DNA of 32,227 bases from UBA1413 sp037447215 (GTDB lineage Bacteria; Bacteroidota; Bacteroidia; Bacteroidales; Prolixibacteraceae), in the NCBI GenBank assembly GCA_037447215.1, contig JBBIHB010000036.1, positions 1 to 32,227 on the forward strand, in the 5' to 3' direction. Numbering within the stretch: the stretch's first letter is position 1; each line of letters begins with the position of its first letter. Position numbers and translations under genes: made by a program. The notes beneath the pieces are model-generated. The model searched no databases. It was not told where the DNA came from and saw only the letters and a program-made list of their open reading frames with translations. Below are positions 1 through 7,618 of this stretch, piece after piece.

Positions 1-1383
1 GATTGGACAGATGTTGCTGGGGCTAATAGTTATACATTACAAGTAGCTACTGATAATAATTTCAGGAATATGATAATTAATTTGAATAATTTGAGTTCAT
101 CAGAATATTCAATTCCATTAGGGACGTTGAATACATTGACTACATACTACTGGCGTGTTAATGCAATTAGAGGAAATGAAACAAGCAATTGGTCATCAAG
201 GTGGGCATTTGTTACTGAAAACATATCTGGTCCGACACTTCTTGCACCTGCTGATGGTTCAACAGGAACATCACTTACTCCAACATTATCTTGGAATCAA
301 GTTAATAATGCTAGTAGTTATGAGGTACAAGTTTCTTCAAGTTCGCCATTTTCTAGCCTAATCATTTCGGTAGCAAATATAAATACCACATCATACAATG
401 TACCAAACGACAGATTGAACCCCCAAACTACTTATTATTGGCGTGTAAAGTGTAAGATTGGAAATCAGACAAGTAACTGGACTATGAGGTCATTCAAAAC
501 TCTTGCATTGGCAAGCGGTCCAACTTTGTTATCACCAAGCCATTGGTCCACATTTGAAGAAATCAATCCAACTCTTGATTGGACTGATGTTTCAGGGGCT
601 GTATCTTATAGGTTACAGATTAGTAGAAATAACTCATTTACAGACATTTTCTACGATGATTCAAATATATCTCAATCTCAGTTTACAGTTCCAAACGATT
701 TATTCCTGTATTCTTCATATTATAGTTGGAGAGTTTATGCTATCTTCAATAATAATCAACTCACTAATTGGTCTTCTGGTTGGACATTTAGAACAAAACC
801 AGTGCCTACTACTACACTAACTTCCCCAAGAAATAGGGAAACGGGGCAGTCATTAACACCGACTTTAGAATGGAGTTCAGTTAGCGATGCCTCGCACTAT
901 ATTTTAGAGCTAAGTACCTCAAGTTATTTCGAGAATACGCTTATATCTCAAAATATTTATTCTAATTCATATAGTGTACCCTCTAATTTATTAAATTATG
1001 GTACAACATATTTTTGGAGGGTGAGGGTTGTTGCTCGAAATCAGCAAAGCAATTGGTCTGCCACCTTTAATTTCACAACAAGAAGAGCCAAAGAAAGTGT
1101 AGAAGATTTAGAAATTACTACTAAATCAGAAGAACGGTACAATATCGAAGTATATCCTAACCCGACGACCGATGTACTTAATATAAGAGGTTCCTTTGGA
1201 AAGAAAGTCAATATATCAATTATGTTGACAGACTTGTCAGGGAAACGCCTGTTGTCATTCGATGCTAGAAAAGTTTCAGATTATGACGATCGAATATATT
1301 TGAGCGGATTGCCAGGTGGTGTGTATATTTTGAGATTTATTATTGATAATCAAGAGATTACCCGCCAGATTATAAAGAATTGA
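1..1383 (+). CDS. T9SS-exported FN3-like repeat protein, 3' part
   Basis: Partial gene: frame 1 is open from the first base, so the start lies left of the window; the stop is TGA. The visible ~460 residues hold about four copies of a ~90-residue beta-sandwich unit. Each copy opens with a G-P-T-L-L-x-P / L-x-P-T-L-x-W motif and closes with T-Y-Y-W-R-V, the pattern of fibronectin type III-like repeats in Bacteroidota surface proteins; the first visible copy is truncated. The last ~80 residues are a T9SS type A sorting domain: V-Y-P-N-P-T, then D-L-S-G-K, L-x-G-L-P-G-G-V-Y-I-L and a basic tail ending I-I-K-N. The protein is therefore probably secreted or anchored at the cell surface. The catalytic or binding part, if any, lies upstream and is not visible. 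The DNA is noticeably A+T-richer than the genes after the N run. Confidence 0.88.
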   Translation, partial: DWTDVAGANSYTLQVATDNNFRNMIINLNNLSSSEYSIPLGTLNTLTTYYWRVNAIRGNETSNWSSRWAFVTENISGPTLLAPADGSTGTSLTPTLSWNQVNNASSYEVQVSSSSPFSSLIISVANINTTSYNVPNDRLNPQTTYYWRVKCKIGNQTSNWTMRSFKTLALASGPTLLSPSHWSTFEEINPTLDWTDVSGAVSYRLQISRNNSFTDIFYDDSNISQSQFTVPNDLFLYSSYYSWRVYAIFNNNQLTNWSSGWTFRTKPVPTTTLTSPRNRETGQSLTPTLEWSSVSDASHYILELSTSSYFENTLISQNIYSNSYSVPSNLLNYGTTYFWRVRVVARNQQSNWSATFNFTTRRAKESVEDLEITTKSEERYNIEVYPNPTTDVLNIRGSFGKKVNISIMLTDLSGKRLLSFDARKVSDYDDRIYLSGLPGGVYILRFIIDNQEITRQIIKN

Positions 1384-1403
1384 TAATTTTGTGAATTAAT
1401 TTA

Positions 1404-2207
1404 TCAAGGGGCTGTCTCAAAAAGACAGCCTTTTTTTGACAATTGATGTAGGGCGATAGCAGATGCAGAAGCTACATTTAGAGAGTCGTTATTAATTATT
1501 GGTATTGACAGAATTACATCACTTAAGTTTAGTATTTTATCATCAATGCCTTTTCCTTCATTGCCGAAAAAGATAATTGCTTTTGATGGTGGTTTGTACT
1601 CGTCAATTGGAATTGATTGCTCGTTGAGTTCAATACTTATTATGGAGTAATTCAAATTTTTGAATTGTGGGATTGATTCTGTAAAATTTTCAATTGACTT
1701 ATATTTCAACTTAAAAATTGCCCCCATTGAGACTCTTACGCTTCTTCTAAGAAAAGGGTGACTGCTAAATTTGTCAAAAATTAAAGTATCTATTCCAAAT
1801 GCTACAGCATTTCTAATGATTGAACCAGTATTTTCCGAATTATTTATTCTATTAAAAGCGATTATATAATTACCCATATTGTCAATTTCGGTTTCTTCGG
1901 GTTGTTTGGCAATAGCCATTATGCCTGTATGATGTTTAAAACCGATGATGTTAGTTGTTATATTTTTTTCAGCGATATATATTTGAGTTTCAGTTAGATT
2001 TTTTGATTTGATTAGCTTGTAATTTGCAATATAAAATTGCTCAGTTATTAACAAGGATAATGCCTCTAACTCGCTATTCAATAATTTTAATACATTTAAT
2101 TTTCCTTCAACTATAAATACTTTATCTGTGATATGGGAATCAGGAGTGCTTCTCAAATTTTTATAATGAGAAAGCCTTTGGTCGTCGGGATTATCTATAA
2201 TTACCAT
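1404..2207 (-). CDS. TrmH/SpoU-family RNA methyltransferase
   Basis: 267 residues. Predicted S-adenosylmethionine-dependent 2'-O-ribose methyltransferase of the SPOUT class, acting on tRNA or rRNA in the cytoplasm. Visible family motifs are motif 1 (N-x-x-N-S-E-N-T-G-S-I-I-R-N-A, about residues 116-130), motif 2 (F-F-G-N-E-G-K-G-I) and motif 3 (I-P-I-x-x-x-D-S-L-N-V-A-S-A-S-A-I-A-L-H), which form the trefoil-knot SAM site. The N-terminus (N-P-D-D-Q-R-L-x-x-Y-K-x-L-R, then F-I-V-E-G-K) matches the RNA-binding lead of this subgroup and supports the ATG at 2207, only nine bases from the N run. The C-terminal residues G-C-L-F-E-T-A-P are encoded by the terminator hairpin of the opposing gene. Exact RNA target unknown. 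Confidence 0.9.
   Translation of the reverse strand: MVIIDNPDDQRLSHYKNLRSTPDSHITDKVFIVEGKLNVLKLLNSELEALSLLITEQFYIANYKLIKSKNLTETQIYIAEKNITTNIIGFKHHTGIMAIAKQPEETEIDNMGNYIIAFNRINNSENTGSIIRNAVAFGIDTLIFDKFSSHPFLRRSVRVSMGAIFKLKYKSIENFTESIPQFKNLNYSIISIELNEQSIPIDEYKPPSKAIIFFGNEGKGIDDKILNLSDVILSIPIINNDSLNVASASAIALHQLSKKGCLFETAP
1410..1437 (+). terminator. Rho-independent terminator of the T9SS gene
   Basis: A perfect 8-bp stem, GGCTGTCT (1410-1417) with AGACAGCC (1423-1430), and a 5-base loop CAAAA are followed by seven T (1431-1437), 26 bases after the TGA. The hairpin lies inside the last codons of the convergent methyltransferase gene. Confidence 0.85.
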
Positions 2208-2216
2208 ATGCTCGAT

Positions 2217-2226
2217 NNNNNNNNNN
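2217..2226. other. Assembly gap (10 Ns)
   Basis: Ten Ns join two contigs; true distance unknown. Sequence to the left is visibly A+T-richer than sequence to the right, so the join is a scaffold inference and not proof of neighbourhood. Confidence 0.99.
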
Positions 2227-2409
2227 AAACAAAAAATATTTTACCGTTATGTTAGTTCAAATTACTAGCAAAACGGTAAAATATTAAGGTATTGTATTTT
2301 TTGACGCATTACGATTAGATTATTCAAGAAGTAAAATTTTCTTGATTAAATGTTTTAATGCTAAACAATCACAGCAGAAACTCAATTATTTGCTATCCCA
2401 TCGGGGTTT
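2227..2409. other. Non-coding stretch with two inverted repeats
   Basis: No gene seen. A perfect 14-bp inverted repeat (AATATTTTACCGTT at 2235-2248, its complement at 2272-2285, 23-base spacer) lies directly beside the assembly gap. A second, 7-bp repeat (TCAAGAA at 2324-2330, TTCTTGA at 2339-2345, 8-base loop) lies downstream of the thioredoxin operon. Neither has a clean T tract on the minus strand, so terminator function is uncertain; the second could still end or protect the thioredoxin mRNA. Confidence 0.5.
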
Positions 2410-2937
2410 TCAGTTTTGCTTTATGCTGAAAACTTTTTCGATAGCTTCGATATACCCCTGTTTAGACATAGCACCTATTGCCATTTGTGGCTTCCCATCA
2501 ACTGGGCAGAAAAGAACTGAAGGGATGCTTGATATACCAAAAATCCTAGCAAGCTCTTGTTCTTTGTCAGTGTCAATTTTGTAAACATTGATTTTATCAA
2601 TGAATTCAGAATTCAATTCTTCCATAATTGGAGCTATCATTTTGCAAGGTCCGCACCAATCAGCATAAAAATCAATTAATGCCGGTTTGTCACCAAGAAA
2701 TTTCCACACCTGGGGTGAAGTTTCATAATTCCACACAGTTTTCAGAAATTCTGATTTGACAAGCATTTTGGTGCCTCCTGACTGGGCCGGTGTAACCAAA
2801 GCCACCTGGTCGTTAACCGAAACCAATTCAGTGGGTGTACTTCCTTCTTTCTTCTCTTTATAGCTGTTGGCCTGGCTGTTGCCGCAAGCTGCAAGCAGGA
2901 ATATGGCCAATCCGGACAATGTTAATGATCTTTTCAT
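2410..2937 (-). CDS. Thioredoxin-domain lipoprotein
   Basis: 175 residues from the ATG at 2937. An earlier in-frame start would add 20 residues encoded by DNA overlapping the upstream glutaredoxin gene and would bury the signal peptide. The N-terminus K-R-S-L-T-L-S-G-L then a hydrophobic run ends in the lipobox L-A-A-C (Cys18), so it is exported and lipid-anchored, facing the periplasm. The C-terminal half is a classic thioredoxin fold: W-C-G-P-C-K at residues 94-99 (redox Cys95 and Cys98), F-Y-A-D before it, and the cis-proline loop S-S-I-P-S-V. Predicted role: thiol-disulfide exchange in the envelope. Last gene of a three-gene run; 13 bases separate it from the glutaredoxin stop. Partner reductase not seen nearby. 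Confidence 0.9.
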   Translation of the reverse strand: MKRSLTLSGLAIFLLAACGNSQANSYKEKKEGSTPTELVSVNDQVALVTPAQSGGTKMLVKSEFLKTVWNYETSPQVWKFLGDKPALIDFYADWCGPCKMIAPIMEELNSEFIDKINVYKIDTDKEQELARIFGISSIPSVLFCPVDGKPQMAIGAMSKQGYIEAIEKVFSIKQN

Positions 2938-2950
2938 TTTTATAAGGTAT

Positions 2951-3187
2951 TTATTTAATCTCCAACAATTTATTAATCCTATCCCTGTCAAAACCAACCA
3001 CTATATGATCGTTTATTTCGGTTTGTGGTACACCTTGCTGCCCACTTTTTCGAACCATCGCTTCTGCAGCTTTCTGGTCTTTTGATACATCAATTTCACG
3101 GTACTTCACATTGAAATTATCGAGATGGCGTTTCAAAGTTGTGCACCACGAACAGGTTGGCGTTGTGTAAACTACAACTGAAGGCAA
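2951..3187 (-). CDS. Glutaredoxin/NrdH-like small redox protein (TTG start)
   Basis: 78 residues. A minimal glutaredoxin fold: beta strand V-V-V-Y-T-T-P-T, active site C-S-W-C (Cys12, Cys15), then G-Q-Q-G-V-P-Q-T with the cis-proline and G-F-D-R-D-R-I-N-K-L-L at the C-terminus, as in small glutaredoxin-like proteins of the NrdH/Grx type. Cytoplasmic, as no signal is seen. The only start that gives the normal family N-terminus is TTG at 3187; the frame remains open further upstream but holds no ATG close by, and a GAAGAG purine stretch lies about 10 bases before the TTG. Middle gene of the thioredoxin-fold cluster, 26 bases after the preceding stop. Substrate unknown. Confidence 0.82.
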   Translation of the reverse strand: MPSVVVYTTPTCSWCTTLKRHLDNFNVKYREIDVSKDQKAAEAMVRKSGQQGVPQTEINDHIVVGFDRDRINKLLEIK

Positions 3188-3213
3188 TCTTTTATTCTCT
3201 TCAGAACTCTTCG

Positions 3214-3528
3214 CTACAAATATAGCATTTTCAAAAATTGATCTGAATTGCGAAGGTTGATGGCAACCTTAAAAACATTTACAAGTTTTCCAAATCGGAA
3301 TTCAAGTAACGAAGGTACAGTCTGAATCCCATATTCCGGGTGAATATCACGCACACTGGCCACATCGGATATAAAAAAATCCTGACTTACGGTTTTGCTA
3401 ACTGCTTCGGCATATCCTTTTCGCGCACATTCACTATGTTCCAAACCACTTTTGAATAATAACAACCAAACGGTTTCCCGGGTTTGAATCAGCTCTTTCA
3501 ATTCGATATTAGAATGAATTTCTTTCAT
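3214..3528 (-). CDS. Divergent thioredoxin-fold protein with a single active-site Cys
   Basis: 104 residues from the ATG at 3528 (M-K-E-I-H-S-N); an in-frame ATG at 3546 would add six residues. Thioredoxin-like layout: W-L-L-L-F-K-S-G strand, an active-site-like loop L-E-H-S-E-C, and a cis-proline loop Q-T-V-P-S-L-L-E-F-R-F-G-K. In the loop the first Cys of a CxxC is replaced by His (HxxC), so it cannot form the usual intramolecular disulfide; it may be monothiol or structural. The fold is moderately certain and the function is not known. First of three redox-fold genes; on the minus strand a TATATTTG box (3551-3544) matches the -7 consensus but would sit very close to the start. Confidence 0.7.
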   Translation of the reverse strand: MKEIHSNIELKELIQTRETVWLLLFKSGLEHSECARKGYAEAVSKTVSQDFFISDVASVRDIHPEYGIQTVPSLLEFRFGKLVNVFKVAINLRNSDQFLKMLYL

Positions 3529-3700
3529 AATAACAAACGTATGCAAATATATATATATTTAGATATCAATTTTTGTGCCATTTGTGTTTTTATGCCGTGT
3601 TCATTTTTTTCAGGATAATTTTTCAGAAAAAACAAAAAATTACGCAACCCGTGAAACCCTTTCAACATCTCAATTATAAGTCTGAAATTTTTTAATAGCT

Positions 3701-4393
3701 ATGAAAACAAGAATAATTTTGATTTTCGCCATTCTGGCGATTTTTATGTCATCATGTCAGAAAGATGATGATTCCTATTCATTGGGGAAATATTGGGTTG
3801 GATTTGGAATTGTTGACAAGGCAGGCCCCGATAATTTTAGGATTATTATGGACAATGGAAGTGTACTTTTCCCTGTTGCAGGACATATTCATGGAAGTTG
3901 GTACGAAGACAAAGGGCGGGTGCTGGTAAACTTTACCATCCTCAGTGATAAAAAAGTTACCGATGTCGAAAAAGAGTATTACGTCAAGGTAAATTCAGTC
4001 CGTAAAATCCTGAAAAAGGGGATAATTGATATCACCCCGGCAATAGAAGACAGTATCGGGAACGACCCCATAATAATCAGGGATGCATGGGTCAGTAAAA
4101 ATCAGTTACTGAATTTTGAACTGCGCTACTTTGGTAATTATGCCACCCATTTTATCAACCTGGTGAAGCAACCGGGAGAACTCACTGCCAACGATCAACC
4201 TGTTGAACTTGAACTGCGTCACAACAAAAACGGTGACCGGGAAGACTTTCCGTTCAATGCTTATGTTACTTTCGATATGTCGGCCATACAAATTGCAGGA
4301 CTCGATTCGGTAAGGTTTATAGTGAGATCAACCAATTACGATGGAGTTGAAAAAACTTTTGAAGGAACCTATAAATACAATAATCAGCAATAA
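3701..4393 (+). CDS. NigD-like lipoprotein
   Basis: 230 residues. Signal peptide M-K-T-R-I-I-L-I-F-A-I-L-A-I-F with lipobox M-S-S-C, then D-D-D-S-Y-S-L-G-K-Y-W-V-G, the N-terminal signature of the NigD-like family of Bacteroidota (an acidic linker after the lipid Cys, then Y-S-L-G-x-x-W-V). The rest is beta-rich with an OB-like first part (G-R-V-L-V-N-F-T-I-L-S-D) and a C-terminal sandwich. Expected to be anchored in the outer membrane or periplasm. The family has no firm biochemical role; the original NigD is linked to a bacteriocin-type operon in Bacteroides, but nothing here points to a bacteriocin. Single gene with its own terminator. Confidence 0.82.
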   Translation: MKTRIILIFAILAIFMSSCQKDDDSYSLGKYWVGFGIVDKAGPDNFRIIMDNGSVLFPVAGHIHGSWYEDKGRVLVNFTILSDKKVTDVEKEYYVKVNSVRKILKKGIIDITPAIEDSIGNDPIIIRDAWVSKNQLLNFELRYFGNYATHFINLVKQPGELTANDQPVELELRHNKNGDREDFPFNAYVTFDMSAIQIAGLDSVRFIVRSTNYDGVEKTFEGTYKYNNQQ

Positions 4394-4439
4394 TTTATAT
4401 ACCTGGATCACTGATCTTCCATTTATTTATTCCGCACCA

Positions 4440-4468
4440 GGCCGCCGGTTTTTACCGGTGGCCTTTTT
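4440..4468 (+). terminator. Rho-independent terminator after the NigD-like gene
   Basis: A 9-bp G+C-rich stem, GGCCGCCGG (4440-4448) with CCGGTGGCC (4455-4463) and one G-T pair, has a six-base loop and is followed by five T. It lies about 45 bases after the stop. Confidence 0.85.
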
Positions 4469-4478
4469 GTTATATCAA

Positions 4479-4509
4479 TTTGCCGCAGAAAATATTTCTC
4501 GTTATTTTG
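4479..4509 (+). promoter_or_regulatory. Possible Bacteroidota promoter of the S9 peptidase
   Basis: TTTG at 4479-4482 and TATTTTG at 4503-4509 with a 20-base spacer approximate the TTTG-N19-TAnnTTTG consensus; the -7 box is one T short. It lies just after the upstream terminator and ~57 bases before the ATG. Confidence 0.4.
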
Positions 4510-4565
4510 CACCGTTGTTTTAAAGGGATTTATTTCCCTCCGAATTCAAATAAATTGATGGAAAT

Positions 4566-6662
4566 ATGAGAAAACTATTGATTATTGCATTGTTTGCCCT
4601 GGCAATCTCCTGCACAACAAAAAAACCTGAACCCGGGACAAAAAATTTCACACCCGAAACACCAGTCCTCGTTTCAGACATTATGACACCCGAAGTACTC
4701 TGGTCATTTGGCCGTTTAGGTGAACCCACAGTTTCGCCTGACGGGAAACAGGTGGCTTACACCATAACCTACTTCAACATCGAAGAAAATAAATCGTACC
4801 GCGATATATATCTTACCCATCTGGATGATAAAGCAGTGAAGAAGCTGACCGATACCCCTGAACGGGAGTTCAATATCCAATGGCGGCCTGATGGGAAAAA
4901 GATAGGATTTCTCTCTTCAGCCACAGGTTCGGTCCAGATTTGGGAAATGAACCCCGATGGCAGCGGCAGGCAACAAATCAGCAACATCGAAGGTGGCATT
5001 ACAGGATTCCAATACAGCCCCGACATTTCGAAAGTATTTTATATTCAAAGTGTTAAACTTGATAAAACAGTGAACGACCTGTTTCCCGATCTGCCCAAAG
5101 CCAATGCCCGGCTCGAAAACGACCTGATGTACAGGCACTGGGACAGTTGGCACGATTACACCTATAACCATATTTTCATTGCCGATTACCAAAATGGAAA
5201 GGTTACAGTTGGCAAAGACATTATGGAAGGTGAACGGTTTGATTCGCCCATGAAACCTTTTGGCGGAATTGAAGAAATTGCCTGGAGCCCCGATGGAAAA
5301 ACACTTGCCTATTCCTGCAAAAAACTGGTTGGAAAAGATTATGCAATTTCGACCAATTCAGACATTTATATTTACCATGTTGAAACAGGGAAAACCATCA
5401 ATTTTACAGACGGTATGATGGGCTACGATAAAAATCCGGTTTTCTCACCCGATGGTAAATATCTGGCTTGGGAAAGCATGGAACGCGATGGTTATGAAGC
5501 GGATAAAATCCGTTTGTTTGTAGGAAATATGGAAACCGGAGAAACTATGGATTACTCCGTTAATTTCGATCAGAATTCAGAACATCTAACATGGAGTGCC
5601 GATGGAAGATCGATCTATTCTATAAGTAACATTCAGGCGACTGATGAGATATTCCGGCTCGACCTCGAAGATGGAATGATCAGGCGTTTGACAGAAGGCG
5701 TGCATAATTATTCTTCGATTGCCCTTTCGGGTGACCGGATTGTGGCCACTAAAACCAGCATGTCGAAACCTGCTGAACTTTATCTGGTTGACATTCACAG
5801 TGGTTTGGACCAACCCCTGACAACAATAAACAAAGGTATCCTCGACCAGTTGACTATGGGTAAAGTGGAGAAGCGTTGGATAAAAACCACAGACAATAAA
5901 GATATGCTTACATGGATCATCTATCCTCCCCATTTTGACCCTGATAAAAAATATCCTGCAATTCTTTATTGCCAGGGAGGGCCTCAAGGCACCATAAGTC
6001 AATATTGGTCGTACAGATGGAATTTTCAAATGATGGCAGCTAATGGATATATAATTGTTGCACCAAACCGGCGTGGTTTACCTGGCTTTGGTATGGAATG
6101 GCTCGAACAGATCAGTACCGATTACGGCGGACAGAATATTAAAGACCAGCTTAGCGCCATTGATGCGATGGCCAATGAGCCTTTTGTTGATGAAACCCGA
6201 TTGGGGGCAGTAGGTGCTAGCTATGGCGGTTTTGTGGTTAATTACCTGGCAGGCAACCACAACGGACGGTTCAAAGCATTTATTTCGCACTGCGGAATAT
6301 TCAATTTCGAGCAGATGTATGCCACCACCGAAGAGATGTTCTTTGTAAACTGGGACTATGGCGGTCCTTTTTGGGATAAATCGAATATGGTGGCACAGCG
6401 TTCATACTCATTTTCGCCCCATAATTTTTTACAGAACTGGGATACCCCCATCCTTATCATACACGGCGAAAAAGATTTCAGGATTCCATATACTCAAGGC
6501 ATGGCAGCGTTTAATTCAGCTATATTACAAGGCATTCCGGCCCAATTTCTTTACTTTCCCGAAGAAAACCACTGGGTTACCAGCGCTCAGAACGGAATTT
6601 TATGGCAACGGGTGTTTAAGGAGTGGCTCGACATATGGCTTAAGCCTGAAGATATTAAATGA
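4566..6662 (+). CDS. S9 family (prolyl oligopeptidase/DPP-type) serine peptidase lipoprotein
   Basis: 698 residues. Signal peptide L-L-I-I-A-L-F-A-L-A-I-S-C with a Cys suited to lipidation, so likely periplasmic or outer-membrane attached. Residues ~40-430 form a WD40/TolB-like beta-propeller, with repeated S-P-D-G-K units (P-T-V-S-P-D-G-K, W-R-P-D-G-K, W-S-P-D-G-K, F-S-P-D-G-K, W-S-A-D-G-R). Residues ~450-698 are the alpha/beta-hydrolase domain: G-A-S-Y-G-G-F with nucleophile Ser552, H-G-E-K-D-F-R-I-P with Asp637 and E-E-N-H-W with His669, a complete catalytic triad in family order. It is expected to cleave short peptides, probably from oligopeptides after Pro/Ala or acyl-amino acids; exact specificity is not readable. 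The length is normal for the family. Monocistronic as far as seen. Confidence 0.93.
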   Translation: MRKLLIIALFALAISCTTKKPEPGTKNFTPETPVLVSDIMTPEVLWSFGRLGEPTVSPDGKQVAYTITYFNIEENKSYRDIYLTHLDDKAVKKLTDTPEREFNIQWRPDGKKIGFLSSATGSVQIWEMNPDGSGRQQISNIEGGITGFQYSPDISKVFYIQSVKLDKTVNDLFPDLPKANARLENDLMYRHWDSWHDYTYNHIFIADYQNGKVTVGKDIMEGERFDSPMKPFGGIEEIAWSPDGKTLAYSCKKLVGKDYAISTNSDIYIYHVETGKTINFTDGMMGYDKNPVFSPDGKYLAWESMERDGYEADKIRLFVGNMETGETMDYSVNFDQNSEHLTWSADGRSIYSISNIQATDEIFRLDLEDGMIRRLTEGVHNYSSIALSGDRIVATKTSMSKPAELYLVDIHSGLDQPLTTINKGILDQLTMGKVEKRWIKTTDNKDMLTWIIYPPHFDPDKKYPAILYCQGGPQGTISQYWSYRWNFQMMAANGYIIVAPNRRGLPGFGMEWLEQISTDYGGQNIKDQLSAIDAMANEPFVDETRLGAVGASYGGFVVNYLAGNHNGRFKAFISHCGIFNFEQMYATTEEMFFVNWDYGGPFWDKSNMVAQRSYSFSPHNFLQNWDTPILIIHGEKDFRIPYTQGMAAFNSAILQGIPAQFLYFPEENHWVTSAQNGILWQRVFKEWLDIWLKPEDIK

Positions 6663-6797
6663 GGTGGCAGCAGCAGCAATCAGTTGGCAGTTATTTATAT
6701 CTTATAAGGCAGAGGCGAAGGCAAAGGCTGAGTCATAAGAATTAATATTTACACATTTCTGAAATTCGCTCATGGATAACAGGATCACAATTAAAAG

Positions 6798-7592
6798 ATG
6801 AAACAATATTTAGATTTACTTGAGACAGTTTTGAAGGACGGCGTGGAGAAGAAAGACCGCACCGGCACTGGTGCAATAAGCATATTCGGTTACCAGATGC
6901 GGTTTAACCTGGCTGATGGGTTTCCGGTACTCACCACCAAAAAACTGCACCTGAAGTCCATTATCCATGAATTACTATGGTTTTTACAAGGTTCCACAAA
7001 TGTGAAATACTTGCAGGAGAACGGAGTAAGGATATGGAACGAATGGGCAGGTGAAGATGGCGAACTCGGCCCTATTTATGGTTATCAATGGCGGAGCTGG
7101 CCAGCTCCTGATGGAACCCACATCGACCAGATCGGTAAGGTGGTGGTAAACCTCAAATCCAATCCCGATTCACGGCGACATATTGTCAGTGCCTGGAACG
7201 TTGGGCAGCTCGACCAGATGCACCTTCCGCCCTGCCATATTCTGTTTCAGTTCTATGTAGCCAACGGCAAACTTTCATGCCTGTTGTACCAACGCAGCTG
7301 CGATGTTTTTCTGGGTGTTCCGTTTAATATTGCTTCCTACTCGCTTTTAACCATGATGATGGCACAGGTTACGGGTTATCAGCCCGGCGACTTTGTTTGG
7401 ACCGGAGGTGATGTGCACATTTATACCAACCACCTTGAGCAGGTGAAACTGCAGCTTACCCGAAAACCTTTTCCACTTCCACAAATGAAAATCAATCCGG
7501 AAGTGAAAAATATATTTGATTTCAGGTTTGAGGATTTTGAATTGGTCAACTATCAGGCACATCCCCATATTCCGGGCAAAGTGGCGGTGTAA
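6798..7592 (+). CDS. thyA: Thymidylate synthase
   Basis: 264 residues, the same length as the E. coli enzyme. Converts dUMP to dTMP using methylene-tetrahydrofolate and releases dihydrofolate. Family motifs: K-D-R-T-G-T-G near residue 20, L-L-W-F-L-Q-G-S-T-N, R-R-H-I-V-S-A-W-N, L-P-P-C-H with the nucleophile Cys146, Q-R-S-C-D-V-F-L-G-V-P-F-N, and the ending H-P-H-I-P-G-K-V-A-V. All key residues are present. It opens a co-directional run with the KilA-N gene, folA and the M14 gene. dihydrofolate made here is the substrate of FolA 0.9 kb downstream. The 135 bases before it hold no obvious consensus promoter. Confidence 0.97.
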   Translation: MKQYLDLLETVLKDGVEKKDRTGTGAISIFGYQMRFNLADGFPVLTTKKLHLKSIIHELLWFLQGSTNVKYLQENGVRIWNEWAGEDGELGPIYGYQWRSWPAPDGTHIDQIGKVVVNLKSNPDSRRHIVSAWNVGQLDQMHLPPCHILFQFYVANGKLSCLLYQRSCDVFLGVPFNIASYSLLTMMMAQVTGYQPGDFVWTGGDVHIYTNHLEQVKLQLTRKPFPLPQMKINPEVKNIFDFRFEDFELVNYQAHPHIPGKVAV

Positions 7593-7618
7593 TCATCGGA
7601 AGAAAATACCGACTAAGA

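Noticed and set aside
1..1383. Repeated ~270-base units at the DNA level
   Set aside because: The similarity is at protein level (FN3-like domains); the DNA copies are too diverged to be a separate repeat feature.
6700..6732. Purine-rich GGC/GAGGC/AAGGC repeats before thyA
   Set aside because: A short low-complexity run, not a tandem array of defined unit; not enough to call a repeat element.
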